Assembly: GCA_913061235.1 (NCBI GenBank)
Contig: CAJXTB010000011.1
Location: 186,001 to 250,000 of the forward strand
Length of the DNA stretch: 64,000 nucleotides
DNA from: an uncultured Pseudomonadota bacterium
Lineage (GTDB): Bacteria > Myxococcota_A > UBA796 > GCA-2862545
Direction of reading: 5' to 3'
The notes below the pieces were generated by a model. That model worked only from the letters and a program-made list of their open reading frames with translations. It had not been told where the DNA came from and ran no database searches. Within the stretch, counting starts at the first letter, position 1. Each line of letters opens with the position of its first letter. A program made the position numbers and the translations under genes. This document shows, one piece after another, positions 38,004 to 46,202 of the stretch.

Positions 38004-38061
38004 GTTTTTGCGTCTCCGTTTAGTTTACCGGGGCTATCAACCCCTGGCGCCGGCATGATTA

Positions 38062-38073
38062 CTCAGTACTGAG
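38062..38073. promoter_or_regulatory. 12-bp perfect palindrome upstream of the gene at 37353
   Basis: CTCAGTACTGAG is a perfect dyad 59 bases upstream of the minus-strand start at 38003, in a 181-base gap behind hflX. It may be an operator; no second copy is seen. Confidence 0.25.
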
Positions 38074-38184
38074 GCAAGCCGCAACCGATTGCAAACGGTG
38101 AAAACACGGGAACAGAGCAGTCGGGTTCTGGGTTACCGCGCGCATTTCGTCGGGCTAAAAGTGCCGGAGAACACGTCAGTAGCG

Positions 38185-39822
38185 CTATCGTTGCACCCTG
38201 TGTCCCGCCTCAAACAGCGCTCGCTCAATGTGGTCGAGCAGTCGGTCGCAGCCTTCCCCTGTCACTGCACTGATAGCCAGCCCACCATGGTCGCGTCGCA
38301 GCTCGTCCAAGTAGATGGCGTCGGAGATGTCGGCCTTGTTCCACACTAGAACCATTGGCTTTTCGGACAATCCAAGGTCGTTCAGGATGGCGTCGACGCT
38401 GATTTTATGGTGATCCACATGCGGGTCGTTGGCATCCAAGATGTGAAGGAGCAGGTCGGCGGTGTCCAGCTCTTCAAGCGTTGCTTTGAACGCATTGACC
38501 AAGGTTTTCGGCAGGTCTTCAATGAATCCGACCGTGTCCGTGACAATGATCTCTCGTTCCTGCGGAAAGCGGTAGCGCCTGCTGGTGGGGTCGAGAGTTG
38601 CGAACAGCTGGTTCTCGGCAACGACTTCCGACTTGGTCAGTCGGTTGAGCAGAGTGCTCTTGCCGGCATTGGTGTAGCCAACAATACTGACCTGGGGAAT
38701 ACCATTCTTTTGTCGTTGCTTTCGCCGCTCGGCGCGGTTCGAAGCGAGCTTCTTCAGCGCCTGCTCAACCCGGGTGACTCGCTCTTGGGCGCGACGTCGG
38801 TTGGTCTCTTGCTTGGTCTCGCCCGGGCCTCGGCCTCCAATTCCACCCGTCAGGCGAGACATTGCGGTGGGCATGATGGCGAGTCGTGGCATGGCGTAGC
38901 GAAGCTGCGCAAGCTCTACTTGGAGCTTGCCTTCCTTGCTCTTGGCGTGCTGGGCAAAGATGTCCAAGATGAGCTGCGTGCGGTCCAACACCTTGAGCTC
39001 GGTGGTCTGGGCGATGTTGCGCAGCTGCGAGGGGGACAGTTCGCCGTCGAAAATCAGAACCTCGGCTCCAGTGTGCATAGACCGCACGATGAGGTCCTGG
39101 AGCTTGCCCTTGCCAATGAACGTGCGGCCGTCGATGGCGTCGCGTCGTTGGAGTTCTGTGCCTACGACCTCGAGGCCAGCGGTATCTGCGAGTCGGCGGA
39201 GCTCGGCGAGGCTGCGCTGTGCGTCCTCCATACGACCGGCGGTGACCCCAATGAGAATGGCCGCTTCTGCACCTTCAATGCGCTGGAGTGCTTCACTGCT
39301 TCCGAACTGGTCCTCAAGGTCGGTGATGAAGGCGATGTAGTCGTCGGTCAGCTCGGTGATGTGCGTGACCTGTTCGCGCTGCACGGGGGCATCGGCGTCT
39401 GGTGGGAGGAGGTGACCCCAGTGCACCACGCCTGGCAATCCGTTGGCGGTGACGTGCACGGTGACCACCGCGTCCAGCTGCAACAAGGTGAGGTCGGTGA
39501 CGTCGTCTTCGGTCAGACCCTCTGGGCGAAACGTGGTGTGAATCAACCGCAGGCCGCGCAGGCGATTCGCGCCAGCACGACGCGGTCCGACGTCTGGCAA
39601 GAACACACGGTGGGCATCTCCAACAATCACGCTGTCAATGGTGCCGCGACGGTCCACGAGCAACCCGATGCGCCGACCAGTAAACTTCGACAGCTCGGTC
39701 AATCGACGTGCGAGGGGCGCGTGGATGAACTGTGTGGGCGGAATGCGCCTTCTGTACAGGGCGCGCAGTTCTTTGTGTTGGTGGGACTTGAGGCCGGTGG
39801 TGTCGCCATGGAGCGTTTCCAT
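38185..39822 (-). CDS. hflX: GTPase HflX, long form
   Basis: HflX is a ribosome-associated GTPase that splits stalled or hibernating ribosomes under stress. The 545-residue product (start ATG 39822) has an extra N-terminal domain of about 150 residues, then the HflX domain (DGRTFIGKGKLQDL, DGELSPSQLRNI, DRTQLILDIFAQHA, LTGGIGGRGPGETKQE) and the G domain with GYTNAGKST, DTVGF and NKAD motifs. The extension is shared by a subset of bacterial HflX. It is divergent from the propeller gene at 39919. A further upstream start would overlap that promoter region and is not favoured. Confidence 0.95.
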   Translation of the reverse strand: METLHGDTTGLKSHQHKELRALYRRRIPPTQFIHAPLARRLTELSKFTGRRIGLLVDRRGTIDSVIVGDAHRVFLPDVGPRRAGANRLRGLRLIHTTFRPEGLTEDDVTDLTLLQLDAVVTVHVTANGLPGVVHWGHLLPPDADAPVQREQVTHITELTDDYIAFITDLEDQFGSSEALQRIEGAEAAILIGVTAGRMEDAQRSLAELRRLADTAGLEVVGTELQRRDAIDGRTFIGKGKLQDLIVRSMHTGAEVLIFDGELSPSQLRNIAQTTELKVLDRTQLILDIFAQHAKSKEGKLQVELAQLRYAMPRLAIMPTAMSRLTGGIGGRGPGETKQETNRRRAQERVTRVEQALKKLASNRAERRKQRQKNGIPQVSIVGYTNAGKSTLLNRLTKSEVVAENQLFATLDPTSRRYRFPQEREIIVTDTVGFIEDLPKTLVNAFKATLEELDTADLLLHILDANDPHVDHHKISVDAILNDLGLSEKPMVLVWNKADISDAIYLDELRRDHGGLAISAVTGEGCDRLLDHIERALFEAGHRVQR

Positions 39823-39918
39823 GTGTCTCCCTAGAGTGCACGCGCGGTATCGCACCCGGGGGCCCGTCCCAAGCTTGCAACGGTCGCGTCCTGTACGCTG
39901 TGGACTCACGGAGGCCGA

Positions 39919-40980
39919 ATGGCAATCTCGACAGGCCGCGCGGTCGCTCTTGTAGCAGGCGGGCTTTCAGCACTCGTCGTCGCATACTTTGTGGCTTGGC
40001 CGGTGCCTATTCAGCCAGTCTCGTGGCAGGCTCCGCCGGGTATTGAGTGGACACCAACAGGTTCGTTGTCCACTGCGGAGCGCATGCCCATGGCTGACGG
40101 CTACGGCCCAGAAGACGTGCACATCATGCTGGATGGAGACGTCCTTGTTGGCAGCCATGACGGAACGCTCTGGCGCCACGGGGCTGAGGTCTCTGCTGTG
40201 GGCACCGCGCTGGAACGTCCATTGGGCCTGCACGGACTGCCGGATGGTCGACTGGTGGTGGCCGACGCTCTGCGTGGATTGGTGGCGGTGGACCTAGTCT
40301 CTGGTGCCGTCGAGGTTCTGACCACAACCTGTGGTGGTGCGCCGCTGGTGTTCACAGATGACGTAGACGTTGCGAGTGATGGCACCGTCTGGTTCACCGA
40401 TGCCACCCAGCGCTTCCAGCAGCCGGACTGGAAGATGGACATCATTGAGAGCAGCGCTACCGGGCGACTCTGCTCCTACCGCATGGGCGACGCAGATGCC
40501 GAAGAGCAGCTCACTGACATTGCCTTCGCTAACGGCGTTGCCGTGGACCCCGCAGGCGCTTTTGTTCTGGTGAATGAGACGTCTCGCTATCGGGTGCGGC
40601 GTCTTTGGCTGAGCGGTCCTCGCGCTGGAACCGATGACGTCTTGGTGGAGGACCTTCCTGGGTTCCCGGACGGTATCTCGACGGGAGATGGAGTCTTTTG
40701 GATTGCCATCGCGTCTCCGCGCAACGGTACATTGGACGCGTTGGCTGGTCATCCGTGGCTTCGTAAGGTGCTGGTCCGCTTGCCGGAAGCGCTTCTGCCT
40801 GCCCCCGTTCGGTCCGCGCGTGCAATCGCGGTAGACGCGAATGGCACCGTGGTTCATGACCTGTACGACCCTGCTGGTGAGCGCATCACCACGGTGACCA
40901 GTGTCCAGGAATTCCAAGGGCGCATCTACCTTGGGAGTCTCGTCGACACCGCGTGGGCTGTCATCGACGTGCCGCGCTAG
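39919..40980 (+). CDS. Strictosidine synthase/SMP-30-like membrane-anchored beta-propeller
   Basis: The 353-residue protein has an N-terminal membrane helix (VALVAGGLSALVVAYFVAW) and a six-bladed propeller typical of the strictosidine-synthase-like and APMAP group (GPEDVHIMLDGDVLVGSHDG, VWFTDATQRF, FANGVAVDPAG, LVNETSRYRVRRLWL). Bacterial members are often lactonases or esterases, but the substrate is unknown. It is anchored facing the periplasm. The next gene begins 72 bases later. Confidence 0.85.
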   Translation: MAISTGRAVALVAGGLSALVVAYFVAWPVPIQPVSWQAPPGIEWTPTGSLSTAERMPMADGYGPEDVHIMLDGDVLVGSHDGTLWRHGAEVSAVGTALERPLGLHGLPDGRLVVADALRGLVAVDLVSGAVEVLTTTCGGAPLVFTDDVDVASDGTVWFTDATQRFQQPDWKMDIIESSATGRLCSYRMGDADAEEQLTDIAFANGVAVDPAGAFVLVNETSRYRVRRLWLSGPRAGTDDVLVEDLPGFPDGISTGDGVFWIAIASPRNGTLDALAGHPWLRKVLVRLPEALLPAPVRSARAIAVDANGTVVHDLYDPAGERITTVTSVQEFQGRIYLGSLVDTAWAVIDVPR

Positions 40981-41052
40981 CGATCAGAAGCGACCCGATA
41001 CGATGCAGGCAATCGTCTGGCACTTGGGGTACAACCAGCCCTCGGAGATTCG

Positions 41053-41697
41053 ATGCGCTTCTTACTCGCCTTGTTGCTGGTTGCCTGTTCAGGTGGCGGT
41101 GACGCAGACACAGACGTTCCGGTAGATGGTGTTGGGTGCGACTACCCAGATGCTGCGGAGCCCATGGCACTTAACGAGCCGCTGGCAGCCTATTCATGGG
41201 CCCAGGCGCTACTCGCTGACGGCCGAACGCTTCCCCTCGACCTGGCGAGTGCCTACTGCAACTCGGACACCAGCTATGACTGGAGCCCGCACGACTACAT
41301 GCTCTTCGTCTCTGTTCCAGCGTGGTGACCCGCTTGTAGAGATCACGCCGGGAGCGTGGCCAACGTGGAAGACGAGATTGTGGCAGAGGGCGTTCAGATC
41401 ATCTGGGTGATTGAGCAGATAAACTTCACGACAGCGGGCTTGTATGAGCACTGCGCAGAGTTCAATGAGTCTGTGTCAGGGTCGACAGCAGGCTGGTGTG
41501 TGGGGGATGGCGAGACGCAGCCGGAAGACGGAGTGTTCGACAACTCGCCGTTCTCAGACCGTCGCGGATTCGATATCCTTGTAGACCGCTCGACCATGGA
41601 AGTGGTGCTGACCACCAACCACGGAACGACCAACGGCAACGAGAATATCAGCGGTGACGAGCTTCTCGAGCAGATTCGAACGTTTACAAGCCCGTAG
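41053..41697 (+). CDS. Probable selenocysteine-containing thioredoxin-like lipoprotein (in-frame TGA at 41326-41328)
   Basis: One reading frame runs from ATG 41053 to the stop at 41697 and is broken only by TGA at 41326. Both halves are in the same frame. The first has a lipoprotein signal (MRFLLALLLVAC) and ends MLFVSVPAW; the second continues PACRDHAGSVANVEDEI and EGVQIIWVIEQ. Joined, Trp-UGA-Pro-Ala-Cys falls exactly at the WCxxC site of a TlpA/redoxin fold, after the central strand and before its helix, so UGA takes the place of the first redox Cys (residue 92; resolving Cys 95). A hairpin about 20 bases downstream fits a bacterial SECIS. The product would be 214 residues, a periplasmic thiol oxidoreductase. 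The alternative is a point nonsense mutation or a read error. No sel genes are in this window. Confidence 0.75.
41344..41358 (+). promoter_or_regulatory. Candidate bacterial SECIS hairpin
   Basis: A perfect 5-bp G+C-rich stem CACGC/GCGTG closes the loop CGGGA, which begins 21 bases after the TGA. Known bacterial SECIS elements have a loop 16-37 bases after UGA with a G among its first two bases; both hold here. The lower stem is weak (one T-G and one G-C pair across a mismatch). Confidence 0.5.
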
Positions 41698-41733
41698 ATA
41701 AGGCCTTGTCACCCTCATTTTGTTGGAGGCTCT

Positions 41734-42498
41734 GTGCCACCGAGTCGCATTGACCGTATCTGTACGCTGCTGAAGGGCATTGAGACCGGTGACCCAGAGT
41801 CCGTATCGGTCATCAGCCCCACGCAGTACATTCAGCACAACCCACAAACGCACACTGGCCGAGATGGGCTCGCGGCTCTGTTCGCGCGTCTGGCGAAGAC
41901 CTCTCCGCGGGTCAATGTGGTCCGCGCGTTCACAGATGGCGACTATGTGTTTGGCCACACCGAATACGACTTCGCAACGCGGCGTATCGGGTTTGAGGTG
42001 TTCCGCTTTGAAGGTGAGTTTGCCGTCGAGCATTGGGACAACATTCAGCCTCGGCTAGGCCCCAACGATTCTGGGCACAGCATGGTGGACGGACCCACCG
42101 TGGCAACGGATCTGCACCTCACGGAGAGCACCCGCGCGCTGGTCCTGGACTTTCTTGAACAGGTCCGCGTCAACAGCCAGGTGTCTGGGCTCGAGGCCTT
42201 TGTGAGTGCTGAACACTACGTTGAACACAGTCCCGATGGCGTGGACGGTCTGACAGCTCTTCGCGCACGCATCCAACACGACACCTCCGGACCCCGGCGC
42301 GTGGTGTATCGACGGGTCCACCGCGTTCTGGCGCAAGGGAACTTTGCCCTAGCGGTCAGCGAAGGCTCTCGTAGCGGTGTTCCTACCGCATTTTATGACC
42401 TGTACCGAGTGGATGCAGGGAAGCTCGTTGAGCACTGGGACACCGTCGAACATGTGGCTCCGCCGGAAGAGTGGAAGCACGACAACGGCAAGTTCTAG
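41734..42498 (+). CDS. Double SnoaL-like (NTF2-fold) protein
   Basis: The 254-residue protein starts at GTG 41734 after TTGGAGG. Two tandem domains each show the NTF2/SnoaL pattern: first YIQHNPQTHTGRDGLAALF ... FEVFRFEGEFAVEHWDNIQ, then YVEHSPDGVDGLTALRARI ... FYDLYRVDAGKLVEHWDTVE. Single-domain relatives are annotated as predicted SnoaL-like aldol-condensation enzymes, but most have no proven reaction. The duplication is internal. No signal peptide is visible, so it is cytosolic. Confidence 0.82.
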   Translation: MPPSRIDRICTLLKGIETGDPESVSVISPTQYIQHNPQTHTGRDGLAALFARLAKTSPRVNVVRAFTDGDYVFGHTEYDFATRRIGFEVFRFEGEFAVEHWDNIQPRLGPNDSGHSMVDGPTVATDLHLTESTRALVLDFLEQVRVNSQVSGLEAFVSAEHYVEHSPDGVDGLTALRARIQHDTSGPRRVVYRRVHRVLAQGNFALAVSEGSRSGVPTAFYDLYRVDAGKLVEHWDTVEHVAPPEEWKHDNGKF

Positions 42499-42499
42499 G

Positions 42500-42809
42500 G
42501 CTGCCGTCTGGTCGGTCAGGCCCGGGCGCTCTGCGGACTGTGCCAGACGCATGATCAACAGGTTGGGCCGAAAGAGCGCGCCTTGCAGTGCCATGACGAG
42601 TGGCAACGCCCATCAGCTGCAGCGAGCCTTCTGGCCCTGCCAGGTCTTGGAGCAATGGCAGCATTCCACTCAGGTCCTCTGCATCTTCGACGGGCACCAA
42701 GCATGTGGGGCTTCCTGATGACGCGGAGGATGGTGAGCAGCGTGGGCGTGAACACCCGGGTGAACGTGCTGAACTTAGCGGTCTGCCTTGTTGCTTGGGT
42801 CGCCATCAC
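42500..42809 (-). pseudogene. Remnant of an SLC12/APC-like permease (frameshifted, internally deleted)
   Basis: Read on the minus strand, three short frames in succession make protein-like sense. The first starts at 42806/42809, overlapping the stop of the TrkA-C gene, and reads KFSTFTRVFTPTLLTILRVI, like the first helix of cation-chloride or amino-acid permeases. After a +1 shift VPVEDAEDLSGMLPLLQDLA follows, and after another shift ALQGALFRPNLLIMRLAQS, both like the cytosolic C-terminal domain of such permeases. The roughly 400-600 residues between are missing. So the gene appears to be a fused start and end of a lost transporter. Its 3' end is uncertain. Confidence 0.5.
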
Positions 42810-43474
42810 TCATCCGGGGGGGCGAAGAGACCCTGTACGCGCTCGAGCCGTCCGAACACCACGACGTGGTCGCCTTCGCTGAAGTGTGTGTCGGGTCCCG
42901 CCACAGTTGGCTCGCCTCCGTGTTCCACCAGCAGGATTGTGAGACCGGTTGCGCGCAGATCGAGCTCATGCAGCGGGATTTCTGCCATGGTGCAACCCTT
43001 GGGCACCTCGATGCGGGCGACACCCAGTCCACCGTCTGCGCGAAACAGGTCCTCTTGAGGCACGAGTTGGCGACGAAGCCGTCGGCCTAGCTGGCGCCTG
43101 ATCCACGAGACAAGCCGGTCCGAGTAGCGCCGGATCAAGAATACAGAGATGCCGGCAACGAGCAGCCCTAAGCCCAAGTTGGTCATGCTCGCCGTGAATG
43201 AGGTGGCCTGGAAGGAACGCAAGAGAGTTGCGATGACGGAGGCGACTCCGGCCCAGCCAGTGATGATCAACGTCATCGTGATTCGTCGTCGCATCCGGTG
43301 CTCAACGACCTGCTCGGATGCCAGGGTTGTAAAGCCGGTACCTGTAAACGCAGATAGGGCCTGAAACCTGGCCATATCTCGGTCCATACCCGTGATTTCG
43401 AAAGCGATACCACCGGCAACGACCACAAGGTATGCGGCCACGACCAACAGAATCAGTGCAACGACACTTGCCAC
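42806..43474 (-). CDS. Membrane protein with TrkA-C (RCK-C) domain
   Basis: The 222-residue protein has an N-terminal membrane helix (VVALILLVVAAYLVVVAGG), two more near residues 65-110, and a C-terminal TrkA-C domain (RIEVPKGCTMAEIPLHELDL, FSEGDHVVVFGRLERVQGL). The segment ARFQALSAFTGTGFTT resembles a pore-loop motif of Trk/Ktr-type potassium transporters. TrkA-C domains bind small ligands such as cyclic di-AMP. Its stop overlaps the start of the decayed permease gene, so the two once formed an operon for ion or solute transport. Confidence 0.78.
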   Translation of the reverse strand: MASVVALILLVVAAYLVVVAGGIAFEITGMDRDMARFQALSAFTGTGFTTLASEQVVEHRMRRRITMTLIITGWAGVASVIATLLRSFQATSFTASMTNLGLGLLVAGISVFLIRRYSDRLVSWIRRQLGRRLRRQLVPQEDLFRADGGLGVARIEVPKGCTMAEIPLHELDLRATGLTILLVEHGGEPTVAGPDTHFSEGDHVVVFGRLERVQGLFAPPDE

Positions 43475-43602
43475 GCGACCTCAGCAGACTCGGATGTCCG
43501 TCTAGTTATCACGAGCAGGTGCGTGAGGGTTTTGTCCTGGTTCAATTCAGCCGCGCACCTGCGGTCCGACTGACGCGTCATTCCCTACGCCACAAACAAC
43601 AA

Positions 43603-43628
43603 GGGCCGAGGCATCACTGCCCCGGCCC
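43603..43628 (-). terminator. Terminator of the NfeD/flotillin operon
   Basis: On the minus strand an 11-bp stem with one mismatch (gggccggggca / tgcctcggccc) and a 4-base loop is followed by cttgttgttt. It begins 21 bases after the last stop of the operon. Confidence 0.75.
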
Positions 43629-43648
43629 GTTGGTTCAACGCGTGAACG

Positions 43649-44908
43649 CTACAGCGAGCGTCCGCCGCCTGTTGCCTGCTCCAGCAGCTTGGGTAGGTCG
43701 ACGCCAATCGCACCCTTGAGCTCCTCGACCAGTCGCACGGCACTGAGTGCTGTGCTGCCACCGCTCATGTCTCCGCCGTAGTCGGGAAGCATGGTGACGC
43801 GGTCGACCTTGACCTCGCCAATCGTGCTCACCAGGCTGTTCATGATGGACTGAAGCTTCTGCATCAGGAAGATGTCGCGGGCGCTGTCGCCAGAGGCCTT
43901 CCAGACGGTGATCATCTCCTTGAGAACGCCGACGGTAGCGCGGCCTTCTTCGAGGATGACCGCTGAACGACCTTGGGCTTGTGCAATGCCGGCTTCCATG
44001 TTCGCGCGCGCCGGTTCGATGACGTCTGCTTCGAGGCGAGTGCGGACTTCCTCGACACGGGCTTCTTCGGCTTCGAGTGCGGCGGTAGCGCGTGCAATCT
44101 CGGCTTCGACACGTCCAACTTCCTGCGCAATGCGGGACTTGGCGAGGGTCTCGGCGTCAGCGATGCGTCGCTCTGCTTGGGCGCGCAGAATCTCTTCGTC
44201 AGAGGCAATCTCGGTCAAGCGGGCCCGTTGGCGGTTGGTCGCATCTTGGATGAGCGCTTGCGCCTTGGCACGTGCTTCAGCAATGCGGCTGTGCTTGATG
44301 ATTTCAGCGGAGCTGCGGCGACCGATGGAGTTGAAGTACCCACGGTCATCACTGACGTTCTGAATCTTCATGTTGTCGAGCACGAGGCCGAGCTTTTGAA
44401 GGTCTTGTTCGGCTTCGCTGAGGAGCTTGCTGGCGAAAGCGAGCTTGTCGTTGTTGACTTCCTCTGGGGTTAGTCCAGCGAGCACGCCGCGAAGCGTTCC
44501 TTCGAGAACGTCTTTTGCAATGCGTGCCACTTCCTTGCGGTCTTTACCGAGCAAGCGCTCGACGGCGTTGCCGAGACGCGGGTCGTGTCCAGCGATCTTG
44601 AGGTTGGCCACACCCTGAACCATCAGCGGAATACCGCCCTTGGAATAGGCATTATTGACGGAGACGTCAATAATCATGTTGGTCAGGTCCAGCCGGTCTA
44701 CGCGCTCGAAGAGGGGAGTACGCAGACTGCGTCCGCCCTTGACGACACGGTAGCCGCCTTTGCCAAGGCCACCGGAGAAGATGAGCACTTCGTTCGGTTC
44801 GCAGATGTACAGCAGGTTTGTCGCAATGAACAATCCGGCCATTGCCAAGGTGATGAGGGCAATGACGACTGCGCCAATCACCATGATGCCTGTAATTGGA
44901 TCCATCAC
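43649..44908 (-). CDS. SPFH/flotillin-like membrane protein (paralogue 2)
   Basis: The 419-residue protein has an N-terminal membrane helix (GAVVIALITLAMAGLFIATN), an SPFH domain (LLYICEPNEVLIFSGG, VDRLDLTNMIIDVSVNNAYS, VLEGTLRGVLAGLTPEEVNN) and a long coiled coil rich in Ala, Glu and Arg (ARATAALEAEEARVEEVRTR). Flotillins oligomerise into membrane microdomain scaffolds. It overlaps the upstream paralogue by four bases and is about the same length, so the pair arose by tandem duplication; a hetero-oligomer is likely. It is the last gene before the operon terminator. Confidence 0.9.
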   Translation of the reverse strand: MMDPITGIMVIGAVVIALITLAMAGLFIATNLLYICEPNEVLIFSGGLGKGGYRVVKGGRSLRTPLFERVDRLDLTNMIIDVSVNNAYSKGGIPLMVQGVANLKIAGHDPRLGNAVERLLGKDRKEVARIAKDVLEGTLRGVLAGLTPEEVNNDKLAFASKLLSEAEQDLQKLGLVLDNMKIQNVSDDRGYFNSIGRRSSAEIIKHSRIAEARAKAQALIQDATNRQRARLTEIASDEEILRAQAERRIADAETLAKSRIAQEVGRVEAEIARATAALEAEEARVEEVRTRLEADVIEPARANMEAGIAQAQGRSAVILEEGRATVGVLKEMITVWKASGDSARDIFLMQKLQSIMNSLVSTIGEVKVDRVTMLPDYGGDMSGGSTALSAVRLVEELKGAIGVDLPKLLEQATGGGRSL

Positions 44909-46164
44909 TTCACCTCCGAGGGACCAGCGAGAATTCCGGTGACATCCACACCTGTGGTCTCGCGGAACTCGCGAAGCACAGCCGTCACAACACTCGGAAG
45001 TGCGGCAATGTGGTTGGGCAGGGCCTTTCCGTCACCGCCGTCAATGAGCACGACCTCGCCGAGGTCCATGTCCTTGACCTTGTCGACCACTGTGGACAAT
45101 ACGGTCTCAAGCTGCTGAATGAGGAAGATGTCTTTGGCGTCTGCGCCAGCTTCCACCCAGGTGTCCCGCATCATGTCTAGGACTTCCGCCATGGCCTTAC
45201 CGTCGGCCACAATGGTCGAGGCTTCGGACCGAGCGCGCATCTGAGCGCTGGACCGTTCGGCCTCTGCGGGCAGAACAACGTCGGACATCAAGCGGAAGTG
45301 TTCCAGCTTGGTGCGAATCTCTTGAAGCTTGCGCTCGGCTCGTGCACGAGCGGTGAGAGCCTGCTGTTCAGCGCGCTCTTCAGCGGACTTGGCGCGGGCT
45401 TCCAGCTCGTACTTCACCTTGGAGAGCGCATTTTCATTCTTGCGAATGGTGGTCTCGGCGCGCTCATTGGCGACCTTGCCTTCGCGGATGCTGATGGCCT
45501 GGGCCTCCTCGGCATCTGCTTTGGCGGTGGACTCTGCAATCTCGGCGGACGAGAGCACGTTGGCGAGGCGTTCGCGGCCAATACTGTCGAGGTACTCCAC
45601 GTCATCGGACACGCTCTGGACTTTTAGGGTGTCGAGCGACAGTCCCAGACGGTCGAAGTCTTCGCCGGCTTCTTCCACAAGCTCTTCGGTGAGCTTGAGC
45701 CGGTCTTCGTTGACTTCTTCCGGTGTCATGCGAGCGAGGACGCCGCGCAGATGGCCTTCGAGAGACTCTTTGGCAACCCGGCGAATCTCTGCCGGGTCTA
45801 CGCCCATGAAGCGTTCAATGGCGTTGCGGATGAATCGTGGGTCGCTGTTGACCTTCACGTTCGCAATCGCGTGTACCGCCAATGGAATACCACCGCCTGA
45901 ATAGGCGTTGCTAACAGCGATTTCGATAGGGATGGTCGTTAGGTCCATGCGGTCGACCTTCTCGAACACGGGAATCTGGATTCCTACGCCTCCGTGAATG
46001 ACCTTGTACCCAACGTTCGTGCCGTCGGGCATTGTGTACTTACGACCAGAGAAGATGAGCACTTCATTCGGCTTGCAGATGTGCGTCAGCATCTTTAGGC
46101 CCATGAGGGCGACGATAGCAACGACGGCAAGACTGCCAAGTCCACCAGCGATTAAGATTTCCAA
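44905..46164 (-). CDS. SPFH/flotillin-like membrane protein (paralogue 1)
   Basis: Also 419 residues, this protein begins with a membrane helix (LGSLAVVAIVALMGLKML), then ICKPNEVLIFSGRKY and VDRMDLTTIPIEIAVSNAYS of the SPFH domain and a coiled coil (ESTAKADAEEAQAISIREGK). Each step matches the downstream paralogue. It follows the NfeD-like gene by 38 bases. NfeD-flotillin pairing is a conserved arrangement in bacteria, where NfeD binds and stabilises the flotillin scaffold. Confidence 0.9.
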   Translation of the reverse strand: MEILIAGGLGSLAVVAIVALMGLKMLTHICKPNEVLIFSGRKYTMPDGTNVGYKVIHGGVGIQIPVFEKVDRMDLTTIPIEIAVSNAYSGGGIPLAVHAIANVKVNSDPRFIRNAIERFMGVDPAEIRRVAKESLEGHLRGVLARMTPEEVNEDRLKLTEELVEEAGEDFDRLGLSLDTLKVQSVSDDVEYLDSIGRERLANVLSSAEIAESTAKADAEEAQAISIREGKVANERAETTIRKNENALSKVKYELEARAKSAEERAEQQALTARARAERKLQEIRTKLEHFRLMSDVVLPAEAERSSAQMRARSEASTIVADGKAMAEVLDMMRDTWVEAGADAKDIFLIQQLETVLSTVVDKVKDMDLGEVVLIDGGDGKALPNHIAALPSVVTAVLREFRETTGVDVTGILAGPSEVK

Positions 46165-46202
46165 GGGTCCTCCTGAGTGCGCGGAGCATACTCCGCATTC
46201 AC

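Noticed and set aside
38407-39834. A 475-codon open frame on the plus strand opposite hflX
   Set aside because: HflX on the minus strand has every GTPase motif; the opposite frame has no recognisable domain and reflects the third-position G+C bias.
41053-41328. Two separate small genes (91 and 113 residues) in place of one
   Set aside because: Both are in the same frame, the second lacks a ribosome site and starts in the middle of a thioredoxin helix, and the junction reconstructs the active site.
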